A DNA stretch of 64,000 bases from Telopea speciosissima (GCF_018873765.1 NC_057919.1:66086984-66150983); one strand, 5' to 3'; positions 32,198-44,907 are shown, counted from the stretch's first letter. Translations and numbers: made by a program. Notes: generated by a model not told the origin, from the sequence alone.

Positions 32198-34500
32198 ATT
32201 CCGTCTGTTACGGTGCCTGATCGGCTATTCAATTCGACTCTTCTGCTTTCGCCTGTCGTGCCGTGTGTGCCTCACACACACACACACAAACAAGGGGGGA
32301 ATGTACCGAAGCTTATATCCACGTGTGTGATTTTTTTGGAAATTGGACTTTTCCACAGTTGTGTTTGACTCGCAAGTCTACCAATCCATGTCCACATCAA
32401 TATATCATCATCCCAAGTGAATGTAACAAAAAAAAATTTATGGGTTCCACGTAAAAATGAAAAACAGGTTTCCTTATTGTGAGACCTCTAATTGTTTTGA
32501 GTCAATATTATTAGGGAGAGGAATGGTTATGCTAGCGGTATAATATAAACTACATAGGGTTTTAGTTTATGGTTTATTGTTCTCAATCGCATAATGCACG
32601 TCATAGTTACGTTTAAACACAGGGAGTGTGAAATGACTGTCACATTCCTGGTCATTTCCATCTTTCTAGGGGGTGCGGTGGTCATTACATGTGCCCCTAT
32701 GTCTAGGCGCAGGGATGGTGTGCGTTGCACGAACAAGTTGTGTTATTTTTCCTTATATATTCATGGTCTGAAATACCTTTCTCTATTCCAATTTGAAGGT
32801 TGGATGAGATGGATGAAGAGATTCTCTAATGTGTAAATGTTTCCAACTAAGTACTAAAGGATTTTATATGATTGTAACTGTTACAAAAGTGAGGAACAAG
32901 AGAGAATATAAGATATTAAAATTCATAAGCCACGCATGGGATTGTAACCACGGGAAACAATGTACATATGTATTTAATAAGACTTAATAGCCACCCCGAA
33001 TTAGTGATTTGAGAAGCTCATTAGATAGACTCACAAATTTCAATCAATCACATGTTAAGTTTGATTACCTATTTCAACCATATTGCTTGTCATGTATGAA
33101 TTAATTTGTTTTATGTGATTTTTCAAAGTTTAAAGTATAGTTTCCAAAAAATGAATTCTATGCAACTTTAAGCAATACTGTCAACCCTAGCTTAGCCGGT
33201 GCGAAATATCCCCAACCCTGGCCCAATCATCAATCAATCAAGAACACTAGCAAAGGACCAGAGTTAAAAACAAGAAAAAAAGGTATCCCTTACGAGCTGT
33301 GCCACCATTAAAAACAAAGGGTACCAATTGATTTACAATGTGATGTTCACTGTGTTTTGTGGTGAAAGCCAGCCATGCTGAATCGGTTATGAAAATATTA
33401 TTTATGACAAAAGATTGTTGCCTGATCGTGTAGCCCCTGCACTACTACGGATCCAATGAGAATGTGTGCAAAGGCATTATTATAGATGCGACTTTTTATT
33501 TCGCATGCTCCTATGTCTGGGTGCAGTATGGAAGCAACCGAACAACATTCTTTCTTCCTTAATTATCTCTCAATTCTAAGATATTCTACCAATTAGCATC
33601 CATATATATCGAGGGTGAATGCACAATTAGAGGAGATAAGTATGGTAGGATATTTTAGGGTATCAACAACAATCTTGGTGACCAAATCATGAGACATAAT
33701 TAGTAGAATATCTTAGATATGAGAGATAATTAAGGAAGTCTTATCACAGCAAATCTTAGTGGCCCGATCATAGACCTGATCCACCCTTATCTTCAATATA
33801 CACATTAACATTCACTATTATTCTTCGCTTTTGTGATGCTCACTGACGACTTTGTGGTGTACCAATGCGTCCATCCTTATTTGAAAGCTGAAAGAACAAC
33901 CATGATTCAAATCAAAAGTTTAAAAATAACAAATGATTGCTTACATTACTTTTGTGCAAATTCCTTTTTACCATATTCACATAATAAATAGGAGGACTAA
34001 AACTGACATTTCAATCTTATTTTTACCATACGGGCCCATGTGGGTCTCATATGGATAATATCATTTTCCAACTCATCTTTGGCTTTAGAGTGTAGATTCT
34101 TTTTTATATTGGCCTTGTAGGAAACCCTCTACCCATAATACCGTGATTTAATAATGGAAAAGGTTCTTATTAGCACTTTTGTGTTTATCTCTTCCCTCCT
34201 CACATGAAATGTGCTTGCTACCTTCCACTGTACGGTACCACTTTACTGCACTTCATAGATTGGATTAAAATCCTTTGAAATTCCTTGATCTTGCGATGTC
34301 TTATAATTCAAGCCTGAGAGCTCGACACGTGAATGATGCTTTATCCTAAGATGTGATGAAGCGAATCGATTATTACCCGACATACCACATGCCCCATCCA
34401 GTTGTCGACTTTAGACTCAACTCAGGTTCACGTACAAGAATATTCTTGTATGCCAGGATACCATTCAGATGGAATCCACTCCTATGCATTTTATATGGAA
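32198..34500. other. Spacer between the two CML genes
   Basis: It starts with the 3' untranslated region of copy 1 (through about 32430, alignable with the copy 2 flank). A repeat-like block follows at about 32515-32760, with GAAATGACTGTCACATTCC and a mirrored GGTCATTACATGTGCC. The remainder is AT-rich sequence with no supported gene. Confidence 0.45.
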
Positions 34501-34562
34501 CGTGGTATGCAAGACTAGAAATTAGAGTTCAAAACGGAAACAGTCAATGTTTGAAACAATTA

Positions 34563-34705
34563 TTACGTCATCATCCCTTAAAGCTTTTTATTTTTATTAT
34601 TTTATCAAATTAAAAAAAAATAAAAAAAAAAATCCTTAAAGCTTGTCTCGCAAGATTTCACACCGAGAGACCTCACACCTGCCGGTCGTATATCCTCTAT
34701 ATATT
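34563..34705 (+). promoter_or_regulatory. Promoter of CML copy 2
   Basis: TTACGTCA (34563-34570), CTTAAAGCTTG and a TATATATT TATA box (34698-34705) about 105 bases before the start codon. They lie in the same order as upstream of copy 1. The bZIP palindrome of copy 1 is here changed at one base. Confidence 0.5.
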
Positions 34706-34808
34706 CCCCTCCCTCCCCTCCTCTTTCTTTCGACAGAATACAGATTTCTCACACTCTTTCTCTACCTCTCTGACTCGTAATCTCATCTCGACTGAGTTTA
34801 GAGACAGA

Positions 34809-35330
34809 ATGTGTCCGTCAGGGAGAAGTAGAAGCTCAAGTTCAGCCAAGGTGGTGGTGCCTTCAGATTTGCGGTCAGCATTCGACCTTATGGATGCTGA
34901 CAGAGACGGCAAGATCAGCTCAGACGATCTTCGGAAATTCTACGCACGCTTTTCCTACTCCTCCAGCGTTAATGTTGCTTCCGAAGAGGACATTGGTTCC
35001 ATGATATCGGCGGCCGATTCCAATAAAGATGGGTTAGTGGAATACGACGATTTCGAGAGAGTTCTATTTCGGGTCCCTACCCAATCCCAACCACAACAGG
35101 GTGGGGACGATTGGGTGATGCAGGATATGTTCAGGGTCATCGATAGAGATGGTGACGGAAAGGTTGGATTCCATGATCTCAGGGCTTACATGGAGGAGTG
35201 TGCGGGATTACAGGCCAGCGAAGAGGATGTCAAGGCCATGATTAGGTTGGGTGGTGGAAATGAACACGATGGGATTTCTTTCGAGGGACTGCTCAAGATA
35301 TTATTGACCTTGGACTTTTCCGGGAAATAG
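34809..35330 (+). CDS. CP1-like calmodulin-like calcium sensor, copy 2
   Basis: An intronless 173-residue paralogue of the protein at 31673-32197, with the same MCPSGRSR start. EF loops: 29-40 (DADRDGKISSDD), 70-81 (DSNKDGLVEYDD) and 112-123 (DRDGDGKVGFHD). A fourth degenerate loop reads GGGNEHDGISFEG. The second loop ends in D where copy 1 has E, so all three regular loops here end in D, which may weaken or alter calcium binding (inferred). Homology extends into both flanks: the 3' regions share GTCTACCAA and CATGTCCACATC. A single segmental duplication of about 1.1 kb is the simplest reading. Confidence 0.9.
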   Translation: MCPSGRSRSSSSAKVVVPSDLRSAFDLMDADRDGKISSDDLRKFYARFSYSSSVNVASEEDIGSMISAADSNKDGLVEYDDFERVLFRVPTQSQPQQGGDDWVMQDMFRVIDRDGDGKVGFHDLRAYMEECAGLQASEEDVKAMIRLGGGNEHDGISFEGLLKILLTLDFSGK

Positions 35331-35628
35331 ATTCTTGTTGATTGGAATAGAATGCTGCTGTTTTTCTTTGTTTTCTTGCGCCGCCCAACTTTTCCAAAAG
35401 TCCTCATTTTGTGGACGACCCAACATTTCCACATGTGCGACTTTGTTTGCTACAGTTGCGTTTGTGAGTCCCGTGACTCGTGAGTCTACCAACCCCATGT
35501 CCACATCGATTATAGCATCATCTGATTATGTGATGTGACTCAGTGACTAGACTCTGTAATATTGTTTATAGTCTAAAATACCCTTTTATATGCCAACCAA
35601 AGAAAGGGTCAATAGTTTTTTGGTAAAA

Positions 35629-35825
35629 AGGACCAAAGGGCAATCTCATGTGTAAGAATTTCCAACATAACGATTTTACATGGTTGAAGCTTTGTAATGT
35701 GTTTTTTTAATGTTTTTGGCTTTTGAGGTCCTTTTATTTTGTAAGGACCAAAGGGCAATCTCATGTGAAAGAAACTAAGAATTTCCAACACTAACGATTT
35801 TACATGGTGTTTTGTTATGTGTCTT
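35629..35825. repeat. Direct repeat pair, about 75 bp, 120-bp spacing
   Basis: GGACCAAAGGGCAATCTCAT occurs at 35629 and 35749. Each copy is followed by AAGAATTTCCAACA and AACGATTTTACATGGT. Non-coding. Confidence 0.75.
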
Positions 35826-35939
35826 CTTATTGGGAAGCAGTTTTCTATCCAAGAGTGTGGCGTTCTTCTCCTTAGAATGAGGGGGCAAAGGTATCTTTTC
35901 ATATGGGGAGAAGAAAGATAGATTCATGAGCATAATTTA

Positions 35940-36175
35940 AGGTATCGCAAACAGATCGGCCGATTTTGGCCGGATCAAATCTATATCGATCGAGATCAAT
36001 CCTGATACCAATCTAATCCAGCTATACAGACAGGGGTAAAAATATTTTTTTTAAAAATAATTTTTTTATAAGAAAACAGGGACGAAAGTGTCATATTTGC
36101 CCGAGTTTGGGTGATCCTGATCCATATCAGTCGATCTGATCCAATCGATACCAAGATCACGAACCATGCTCATGA
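35940..36175. repeat. Dispersed GATCGGCC-rich repeat, second copy
   Basis: It contains CAGATCGGCCGATTTTGGCC, ATCGATCGAGATCAATCC and ACCAAGATCACGAACCATGC. The style matches 30915-31260. Ends are not defined. Confidence 0.4.
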
Positions 36176-36513
36176 GAATGCTAACGTAGACCACACTCCC
36201 AGATAGAGTTTTTTTTTTCCCTTATTTAGTTTTTGTTTTTGAGGAAGAGAAGCTGATTTTATGCACCATCACGGGAAAGGAATGGGAGTTACAATACCTC
36301 AAGTAAGAGGGATTTGTCTTTTTATCCCTTCTTATGAGAGGCGGGTTCACATTCTTATATAAAGAGCAAGAATTTCCGGGAACATTTGGAATATTTTGTT
36401 TCTCTTTCTTTGCTACATTTGATAAAATAAAAAAAAAATCATTGCTTTGGACGATGCCTCATGCCAGTACAACTTTTTGATCCTTTCTTATAAAGAGACC
36501 GATTGACATTATC

Positions 36514-36630
36514 GTACGAGAATGTTCTCATACGCCTATTAGGCGCACATATGGAATCCACCCAACTAAGCCCCACATGCAGGATTCCAAATGTGCGCTT
36601 CACAGGTGTACGAAAACGTTCGTGTATAAG
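36514..36630. repeat. Small foldback MITE
   Basis: GTACGAGAATGTTCTCATAC and GGCGCACATATGGAATCC at the left are mirrored by GGATTCCAAATGTGCGC and GTGTACGAAAACGTTCGTG at the right, giving a hairpin of about 117 bp. A partial relative lies near 34430-34515. Confidence 0.55.
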
Positions 36631-38484
36631 AATGTGATCCCCCGTCTCTCTTATGAGGTAAGAGGGAGGACAGTTTTTCATTTTTAAAAAAAAAAAACAA
36701 AAAAACTGAAAAACTAACATAAAAGTGATAATAAATCTTCTCATATATCTACCCATTCACTCCCATCCTCCAGCGGATTGCCCGTGGTGGGAGTTAGAGG
36801 ATCGAGCCCAGCAAAACAAGGGGTGTTTGAGTCATTTCATAAGTGGGCCCCATGTACGCTCTCCTATGAAATGAACAAACTCTTCCCTATTTTTGTTGGG
36901 GTCCACCTCCAGCTCCAGCCACAGTAGGAGGAGAGCCCAATTGTCATCCAGCTGTTTAACTCTTGTTTTATTAGAGAGGTAGGTCATAAGCCCCTGATTA
37001 GAATCATTACACACTAGTTCAAAGAAAAATTTATACTTTTAGTACATCTGAGATGAATGTCAAGCAACACAGTTCAAAGAACTCCCAAGGCCACAGCTCC
37101 TCTTGGTTCTTAGGCAGATACTTCAGAAGTTGCATATATTGAAGTCGTTCAAATCTTCAGTGAGGACCAACCGGCAGCCTTACTCATTGCATCATAACCG
37201 ATCGCAGAAATGAGCACTGGAGCATCCTAGGTAGCATATCAGCATTAGGGTTTTTTGCATTGTATAAGGATGTGCTGTGAAACCCTTGTATTCACTCTGA
37301 CTCTCATAATTGTGCAACATTAAAATTACTGTTGCCGTCTAACTTCTCGTGTGAATTAGTGCTCTCGTCTTTACTACTAGTGTGGTTAAGGTTATAGTAA
37401 CAATCCTAAGTGATTGTGGAGGAGTTTGCATTCAAGGAAACACAGCTTTATGTATGCGTGATATTCTATGCGAAAAAGCTAAGATCGCTTAGAAACTTTG
37501 GGCCTATTCGCTTCTGCTTAATTGTACCCGCTATTCTAATAAAGAATCAAAGGAAGATAAGAGTTACCATCATCATCATCAAAGGAAACAGAGTAGAAGA
37601 CAACATTAGATCAAAAATCCCATCGAAAAATATTTCAGAGCATGAAACCAGGTTAGGCCTATTTTTTCTAAAGACAACCTGGTTTCGAGCCAAAATAAAG
37701 TACAATGAGACAGACATGAATGAAATTTCAAGAAAGTTTTGGGTCCTTGTAGACATCACCATGCCTAGTGAATTATTAATGTTTCACTATTTGCAATTTA
37801 ATTGTACATTATTATCATGGTGGATAAATAAATAAAATGGCTCAATGTTTATTTTTTGCCACTTAATAAAAAGTTAGTCCATATGATAGAGAACAATGTA
37901 TCAGATGGAAATGACCATCTTTTTCTAATTTTAACCACTTCATCTACTCATTTTATGCTTAAATTGCATCAATGAACTTCTAACCTGATCCTCACTCACA
38001 AACATAATTCATTCATTTTTTTTTTTTTTGACAGGAGGGAGGGGTCATTTTCAATGGAAAAAAACTTGAACATTTTTGTTTTTCATTTACCATAGCCAAC
38101 GCCAATAGTACTCGCATTAATCAGCCAAAGAATTCTCTGTTAATATCCTACGAAAATATGATGCACCCTTCAGAATTTGTCTAAAAACTTAATATCCAAG
38201 ACCAAAAAAAAACTACAGAAAGAGGATATATAAAGATTAAAAGATGTCTTCCATAGAACAGATCTCTGAACTACAAGATGTCCTTACTGAAACATTGGAG
38301 CATATACACTTCAGCGTTAATTAAAGGTGAAAGGATGAGAATGATACATCCACACATAGTTTGCTTCAAGCACATACATGCTCACCACTCAAAAGTATAC
38401 CTCCAGGCTCCAGGGGTACAAAAGAAAGCCATCTGCCGCCTTCAAGGAAAGGGCCATCAGCTCCTTCCTGGCTTTTTCATAGAT
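36631..38484. other. Gene-free spacer before SLD5
   Basis: AT-rich sequence without a supported gene. Short open frames here (for example near 37410-37835) have low-complexity composition and no recognisable domain. Confidence 0.45.
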
Positions 38485-38506
38485 ACTTACAAACCTGCCA
38501 TGGGTT

Positions 38507-38580
38507 AAGGCTGCGTACATTTCACCTTCCCCAGACCCTGCTAAACGCGGGATCCTTGTGCACTGGGTACAGCCTTTTTT
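38507..38580 (+). mobile_element. 5'-truncated Au SINE in the SLD5 3' region
   Basis: Contains AAGGCTGCGTACAT, CCCCAGACCCTGC and TTGTGCACTGGGTACAGCC, the 3' half of the Au SINE. Flanked by 22-bp repeats starting ACTTACAAACCTGCC (38485-38506) and ACTTCCAAACCTACC (38581-38602), differing at two sites. It ends 42 bp beyond the SLD5 stop codon and is antisense to that gene, so it probably lies in or near its 3' untranslated region. Confidence 0.85.
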
Positions 38581-38644
38581 ACTTCCAAACCTACCATGGG
38601 TTACATGCAAATGCCTTATCACCCAGAAGATGCCAAACTCTTTC

Positions 38645-41600
38645 TTACACAAGGTCGATCTGCCCACTCTCTACGAGTGCCTTTATTGACTTGTAACGTA
38701 GTACATACAGATCATCCGCAACTAGGTCCACAATCTCATCCCCACTACAAAGAGAGATTACAGGTGGTTAGCAGATCAGAAGATAAACATGTCCTATAAA
38801 AATACATTTTTTGTAAAGTTTAACAGATTACCTATCATCAAGCTGGAAAGCTCCCACAGAACCCTTGCTTTTGCAGAAGACAAAGGTGTCCAACCGAGGC
38901 TCCGGGACTGAACTTCCAAATCAAAGATCAAATGGTTATAAGACATCTCAAAGCCATTGAAAACATGGTTCTGATTGATCAACACTTATATTATTCCTTG
39001 GCCATTTGACTGAACACAGGCTTAGGTTTTGAGTTTGAGTGGATACTTTAATGTGAAAAGTTGGATCCAATTTCCAATCCACTTCCCTTCCAGTACCCTA
39101 TGAAAATGGGACTTGCACTGGGTTACATCTTATTTTCGCAAGGTCTGGGGAGGGGTGGGTTACAGTCAATTTGGGCACAGAGAGAGAGAGGGGTAACAGA
39201 ATGTTTTAGTCAAACCAGGAAGATTCCAATTGAGTATTGTTAAGATTATCGTGTTTAGGAGTTGAATCAGACTTCACCACAAAAGGGGATACAACTCTCT
39301 GGATCCGAAAATATGCTTCATTCATAGAGGGGATCTTCTCTCCAGTCAACAATTGACTTTTGACGGATTGAAGATCAGAATCTAGCCCAGAGAGAATTTT
39401 AGCAACCAAAAATTCAGATTGTTGGGACTTAATTACAGCAACATCAGTAGAGATAGGCTGGTATACATTGAGTTCTTCCCACATCCCCTTCAATGAACTG
39501 TAATACTCACCAAGGGATTTTCCATCTTGTTTAAAAGAAAAGAATTTCTCATAGACATCATAAATTCGGGACAGATTTGTATCTTGAGAGTAGCTCTCTT
39601 TAAGTTCGTTCCAAACACCCTTGGCAGTTTTATGAAACATAACATTGGAAGCAATGGAGGGTTCCATGCTATTCCAAAGCCAGCAAAGAAGGGTTGCATT
39701 CTCAGCCTTCCAATCATCATATTTGTCATCAGTGGAATCCACGGGTTCCATCGTAAGATATTTCATCTTCCGGCGAGCAGTGACATAGACCTCAAAGGCT
39801 TGAGACCAAAGTAGATAATTAGAAGCACCATTCAGCTTCACACTGGTAATCTGAATATTAAAGTTGTCGGTAGAAGACTTAGCATCAGCCATTAGGGAAA
39901 TAAAAAGGTGCAAACTCCAATGTCGATAACAGCCCAAAAGAAAGAAATCTCTGATCAGGGTAAAACCGATAGCCTTGAAGAATAGGGCACAACAGCCCAA
40001 TACAGAAGTATATTCTTTGATAAATATAACCAGCAATAGTGATGTATAATCACTAGAAGTCCAGCCACAAGAATGAAGAACAGACCCCAGAAGAAAAACA
40101 AATCGATTTCCACAGGGATTTGGAATATCGATTGTCAAGGTTTTAGGGGCAAGCAAATAACCAATCTTCAAGGACTTCGAACAGCAGCAGGAACATACAC
40201 AATCAGTTGCAGCATAGCAGGAGACTCTAGTCCTTCATGAATATATGACTAGAGTTCAGATCAACATAGGTAGCATAGGTTGCTGTAAACCATGATAAAC
40301 AAAGGGGAGAAAAAGAACCTTCAAAACAGCAGCAACAAGATGAATCTCGTGGATCAGAATTTATTGCTCTGATACCATGAAACAAAACTGAAGCTAAAAA
40401 TAATCTGCAGCCAGAGAACTAGAAGCAGAAAGCAAAGAAGAAAGAAGAAGAACAGAGAGAATGAGAAGGAAAAATTGAGAGAAAAGAAGGTTTCTCACGA
40501 TTTAGTTAAATTGACTAAATCGTGAGAGACAGATTTATTTATAACATAACTTAAGGAATTACAATATGAAGTACCCAAAATACCCTTAAGACATAAAGCT
40601 AAATTAGAACTAACAAGAAAGCAAAATAAGAGACATAAACAACCCAAAACACCTAAACACGATAAACTCCTAAACACGATAATCTTAACACTCCCCCTCA
40701 AGCTGGAGCATAAACATCACCAAGATCCAGCTTGGAACAGCCATTTGCAAACTGTGGTCGAAACAAAGCTTTGGTAAACATATCGCCGAGCTGAAACTGG
40801 ATCGAACAAAAGGGGTAGTAATCAACTTCTTCAGAACAGCAGGCCGTAGCCGTGGTGGCGGTGGTACTTCTTCTCGCGGTCGTGGTTCTACTTTTGGGCG
40901 CGGTCGTGCCACTGGTTCTGGAGGTCGTGGGGTTACATCTAACACTGCTGGTTCTGGTTCTGTTGATACTAGTTCTCGATGGTGCACTCATTGTAATCGG
41001 TCTAATCATACTGTTGATAAGTGTTGGCTCAAACATGGCAAACCACAATGGACCCGTGAGCAATTTGCAAACTCTGCCATATCTGATGGAGGGACTGATT
41101 CTGTGCACTCTTCCGACCTTGCCCCGAGATCCTCTACTGATGGTGGTACCTCTTCTAATGATTTAGTCTCTCAACTCTTACAAGGAGTCCAGCAACTTGA
41201 GGCTTCTTCTACATCTACAGCTGTCCTTGCCCACTCAAGTACTACTGCTTGTTTCGCATCCTCATCCTCTCCGTGGGTCATTGACTCAGGAGCATCCTCT
41301 CACATGACTGGTAAGCCTACTTTGTTTTCATCTTCCACACAGACTTCTATGTCATCTCGGATTTCTATTGCAGATGGATCCTCTATGCCAGTCACTGGTC
41401 ATGGGAAAGTTGCTCTGTCTTCTAACATATCTTTGGCTAATGTTCTTCATGTTCCCAAGCTTCCTCTTAGCCTCTTGTCTGTTAGTCAATTAACTAAAAA
41501 TTTGAATTGTTCCATAACCTTTCACCCTTCTTATTGTGTCTTTCAGGATCTTGCAACAAAGACGAAGATTGGTGGCGGGTATGAGAAGGGAGGCCTCTAT

Positions 41601-44600
41601 TACTTTGATCTGGGAACTACATCCACTGCAGCAGTTGCTACTTCTCCTGGTGTATCTCCTTTATATTGGCACTATCGGCTAGGACATCCTTCTCTATCTA
41701 AGTTGCAGCACCTTATTCCCAATTGTAAGTCTGTCTCCCGTATCGAGTATGAAGCTTGTGAGCTTGGCAAGCATCATCGTACTGTTTTTCCTTTTAAGTC
41801 CAGAGTCTAGGAGTACTTCTTTATTTCAGTTAGTTCATTCGGATATTTGGGGTCCTTGTAGGGTCAAAAGTCGGTTAGGGTTTTCATATTTTGTTAGTTT
41901 TATTGATGATCATTCTCGTATGACATGGCTGTACCTCTTGAAGGATCGATCTGAATTTGTCTCTGTCTTCAAACAGTTTTATAATGAAATTCGAGTTCAT
42001 TTTGGTGTTTCTTTAAAGACTTTGCGTACTGACAATGCACTTGAATTAATTCAGCGTGAGGTCTCTCATTTTTGTTCTGACAATGGTATTCTTCACCAAA
42101 CTAGTTGCTCTTACACACCCCAACAAAATGGTGTGGCAGAGCGCAAAAGTCGCCATTTGTTAGATGTTACTCGTTCTTTGATGTTTCATAAACAACCCCA
42201 AACACCTAAACACGATAATCTTAACATAATTTAGAACTAACAAGAAAGCACAATAAGAGACATAAACAACCCCAAACACCTAAACACGATAATCTTAACA
42301 AGTATCAATTAAAATCAATAAACTACTTCAAATTTAAAAGGAGGGGTGGGGCGAAGAATACCAGAAAATGAATATACTAATTGAAAAAAGAAAAATAAAT
42401 ACTTTAGCCGGATAGGATTGACTCTAAACTTGGCTCAAGTCCTATTATACCCACAATCATTGGAAAATCCTCAATAAAGCAACCATTACAAACCCTATAA
42501 CTTAAATCTTCTGTTTGGGGGTGAAGAACTAGCAAAAAAAAGATCAGACTTTAATTTGTCACTTTTCTACTTCCACTAGTACCAACAAGATTCGCAAGTT
42601 CCCATGGATCAAGGATTAAATACTCCCATTATGCAAATTAATCACATGCAGGTCACTTGGAAGCATTGCTATGGACTGATTTCTCAGAGTCTTAACTATG
42701 ACATACAAGACTAGAAGGAAATATAGTCAAAGCTACTTTTGAATACCTCACTTTCCAAATACTCCTAGGACAATATTTAGTAGAAAGTAGACACTCAAAA
42801 AACCAGAAGAAATAGGAGACCAACAAAAGTTTAAACTAGAAACTTGTCAGCCAACACTTCAGAACTAGAACTATTATTAACATAAGCATGACATGCATTT
42901 TATGATAGTTTGGAAATTATTAGAGAGATGATTTGCAAGACATGACCTATTACCCCTTTCAACATCTTGAGAGTTGAGAGAATACAAACAATACACAAAC
43001 AATATCTAGAAAGGTGTCGGCCTCTGAAAATTGATTTGGACTGTTCATACTGTAATTATAGGGCCATCCATGAAGTTTATGACCTGAGAAAAATTGGTAT
43101 CACTAGCTGTCAAAAAAGCAAACAATTATTTGTTCTCTCTCCCTCTACCAAGTCTTGAGCCTATGACAAGTTGCATATATGATCAAAACACCATTAAAGG
43201 CTACATATGACTAGTAAACGTCATCGACTGTCAAGAAACAGTCAGATACAGAAGCAAATTAGATAGCACTAATTGATATGAATCTCACTTGTAACCAACC
43301 ATACCCATTGGAAAAAGAATTCCTAGGGAGAAAATCAAACCCTTTCTCTTTAATCTTTACTGTAAGAAGCGTATAACAATACCAGCTGTAATTACCCCCT
43401 TCATATTTTCTTCTTTTTTTTTTTTTTTTTGGGGGGGGGGGGAGGGATGGATATTCTCTTTATTCTAAAGGAAAGCTACAAGTCAAATCTGGGACAAGGA
43501 CACGGGAATTATGACCTAGTTTAAGCGATTCCTTGTAAACCATTTCACCTTGAACAAAGTATGACCTAGATTTAAGCCATTCCTTGTAAACCATTTCACC
43601 TTGAACAATGTTTCAAGAATAAACAACCCCCAAGCCCAAACAAAAAAAAAATTCAAGAACCTGCATTTTGCGCATACAATGCACACTGATTTAGGCTCCA
43701 AAAGACCAATTGCCCATTATTTGGGTAGTTATCCTCACATATATTCCTACCCTTGGGCTTCTCGGTCTTTTATACTATTCAATGAAGCACTTCTTTCCAA
43801 AAAAAAAACAATAGAGAACTATACTTATGAATGTACATGAAAGATTCATTACCCATGTCATCTTCTTCACTAGATATGGATTGCCTCAGAATGGACTGAT
43901 AACCATAAGGTAAATGAGACAAAACAGATTTTTGGAGATGCTTTTCCATAAAATCCGTGCACCTGTTCATAGCAAAGCCAGCTTCAGAAACACTGTATCG
44001 AGTAGTAATTGATTAGCATAAGCTACCCCTGTTACAGATATACACCCAACCATCTCTTGTATGAGAGAGAGAAGTAAATGTAATAACTCACTTTTTAGCA
44101 AACTTCTGCTCTTGTTCAGAGAGCCGGTTCCACAATTCAGATTTTGAAATGTGGATAAAGTACTTCTCAATCTGCAATGCAAGTTAGAAGGCAAACGATT
44201 ATTTAATTTTAAAACAGAATGCCTCAAAGTGCTCAGTAGATAATCACCTTTTGAAGGCGGGTCCGAAGATAAGATCTCAAGAGGAACAGTGCCCTATCTA
44301 AATCCATCTGGTACAGAGAGACAGTAAGCGGATCCGTACCATTTTTGGCAAATTCCTCCATAGTATCTTCCTGTAAATATATGGGAAGACTGACACTGGA
44401 ATAAGTGAAATCGACCATAAAAGCATACGGTGTCTTATAAATCCATTCAAAACAATGAATTGATGACATGAAAGCCTAAATAAAGCATGTTTTCCAAGCC
44501 AGTGACCACATATTATCATCATAAAAGAAATGGATTCTCATTCACATGATACAAAAGGTATGGGGATCCAAAATTGAAATTATTCCATTCTCATTGGCAA

Positions 44601-44907
44601 CCAAATGCAGCCTAAACTAATAATAACCGAAACACAAATCAGCAATAAACAAGAAATACATAAATCGAATGATTGCATGAATTACAAGAACCGTCAACTA
44701 AAAAGGGAAGGGAGAAAGAATGGAGGGTACCATCAACTGAATCTGTTCTCTAGATCTCTGTACCAAACTAGCCTGAAACTGAAGAATTTCAGGAGAAGCT
44801 TTCTCATTCCGCCATGCCCGCTTCAAGAGCTCCACGTCAGTCGTCGCAATTAGCGAATCGTAATCTTCACTCGAAAATCCTAACCCATCTTCCGAACCAT
44901 CTGCCAT
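38645..44907 (-). CDS. SLD5: GINS complex subunit SLD5, six exons
   Basis: SLD5 is one of four GINS subunits. GINS joins MCM2-7 and CDC45 in the replicative helicase in the nucleus. Exons on the minus strand, in order: 44907-44731, 44370-44248, 44171-44092, 43962-43853, 38907-38832, 38744-38645. All junctions are GT-AG, the frame is continuous, and the product is 221 residues, the usual length. Recognisable wording is MADGSEDGLGFSSEDYDSLI (start), SLYQMDLDRALFLLRSYLR, LPYGYQSILRQSISSE, EPRLDTFVFCKSKGSVGAFQ and the family-typical C-terminus VESGQIDLV. Intron 4 spans 4945 bp (38908-43852), mostly because of a rearranged copia fossil (39238-42300). A truncated Au SINE lies just past the stop. 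An E2F-like site sits 116 bp upstream of the ATG. I see no coding lesion. Confidence 0.93.
39238..42300. mobile_element. Rearranged Ty1/copia retrotransposon fossil in SLD5 intron 4
   Basis: The block starts TGTTAAGATTATCG and ends CGATAATCTTAACA, so both outer ends are the same LTR terminus in inverted orientation. It is flanked by the 5-bp duplication AGTAT on each side. Parts seen: a gag-type domain on the minus strand (about 39260-39892); a primer-binding-like TGGTATCAGAGCA (about 40365-40377, minus); one full LTR of 313 bp (40378-40690, minus); and the polypurine tract with the tail of pol beside it (about 40691-40830, minus). On the plus strand follow a zinc knuckle (near 41000), an aspartic protease motif DSGASSHMTG (near 41283), pre-integrase and integrase core (about 41668-42180), and two short LTR scraps (42188-42226, 42227-42300). 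The element is broken, with at least three structural breaks. Age moderate. Confidence 0.8.
42301..43852. other. Remainder of SLD5 intron 4
   Basis: AT-rich intron sequence between the copia block and exon 4. It contains a T/G homopolymer run (about 43410-43441) and a 51-bp tandem duplication (43511-43611). I see no other gene or element that I can name. Confidence 0.5.
43511..43611. repeat. 51-bp tandem duplication in SLD5 intron 4
   Basis: Two adjacent copies start ATGACCTAG; each includes ATTCCTTGTAAACC and ATTTCACCTTGAACAA. They differ at a few sites. Confidence 0.85.

Noticed and set aside
35940-36175. GATCGGCC-rich block as a hAT element with defined ends
   Set aside because: I could not find matching inverted ends or a target duplication, so it is listed only as a dispersed repeat.
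39206-40171. A 321-codon minus-strand frame as a possible host gene
   Set aside because: Its content is the gag-type domain of a copia retrotransposon, next to an LTR and primer-binding site, so it belongs to the fossil element.
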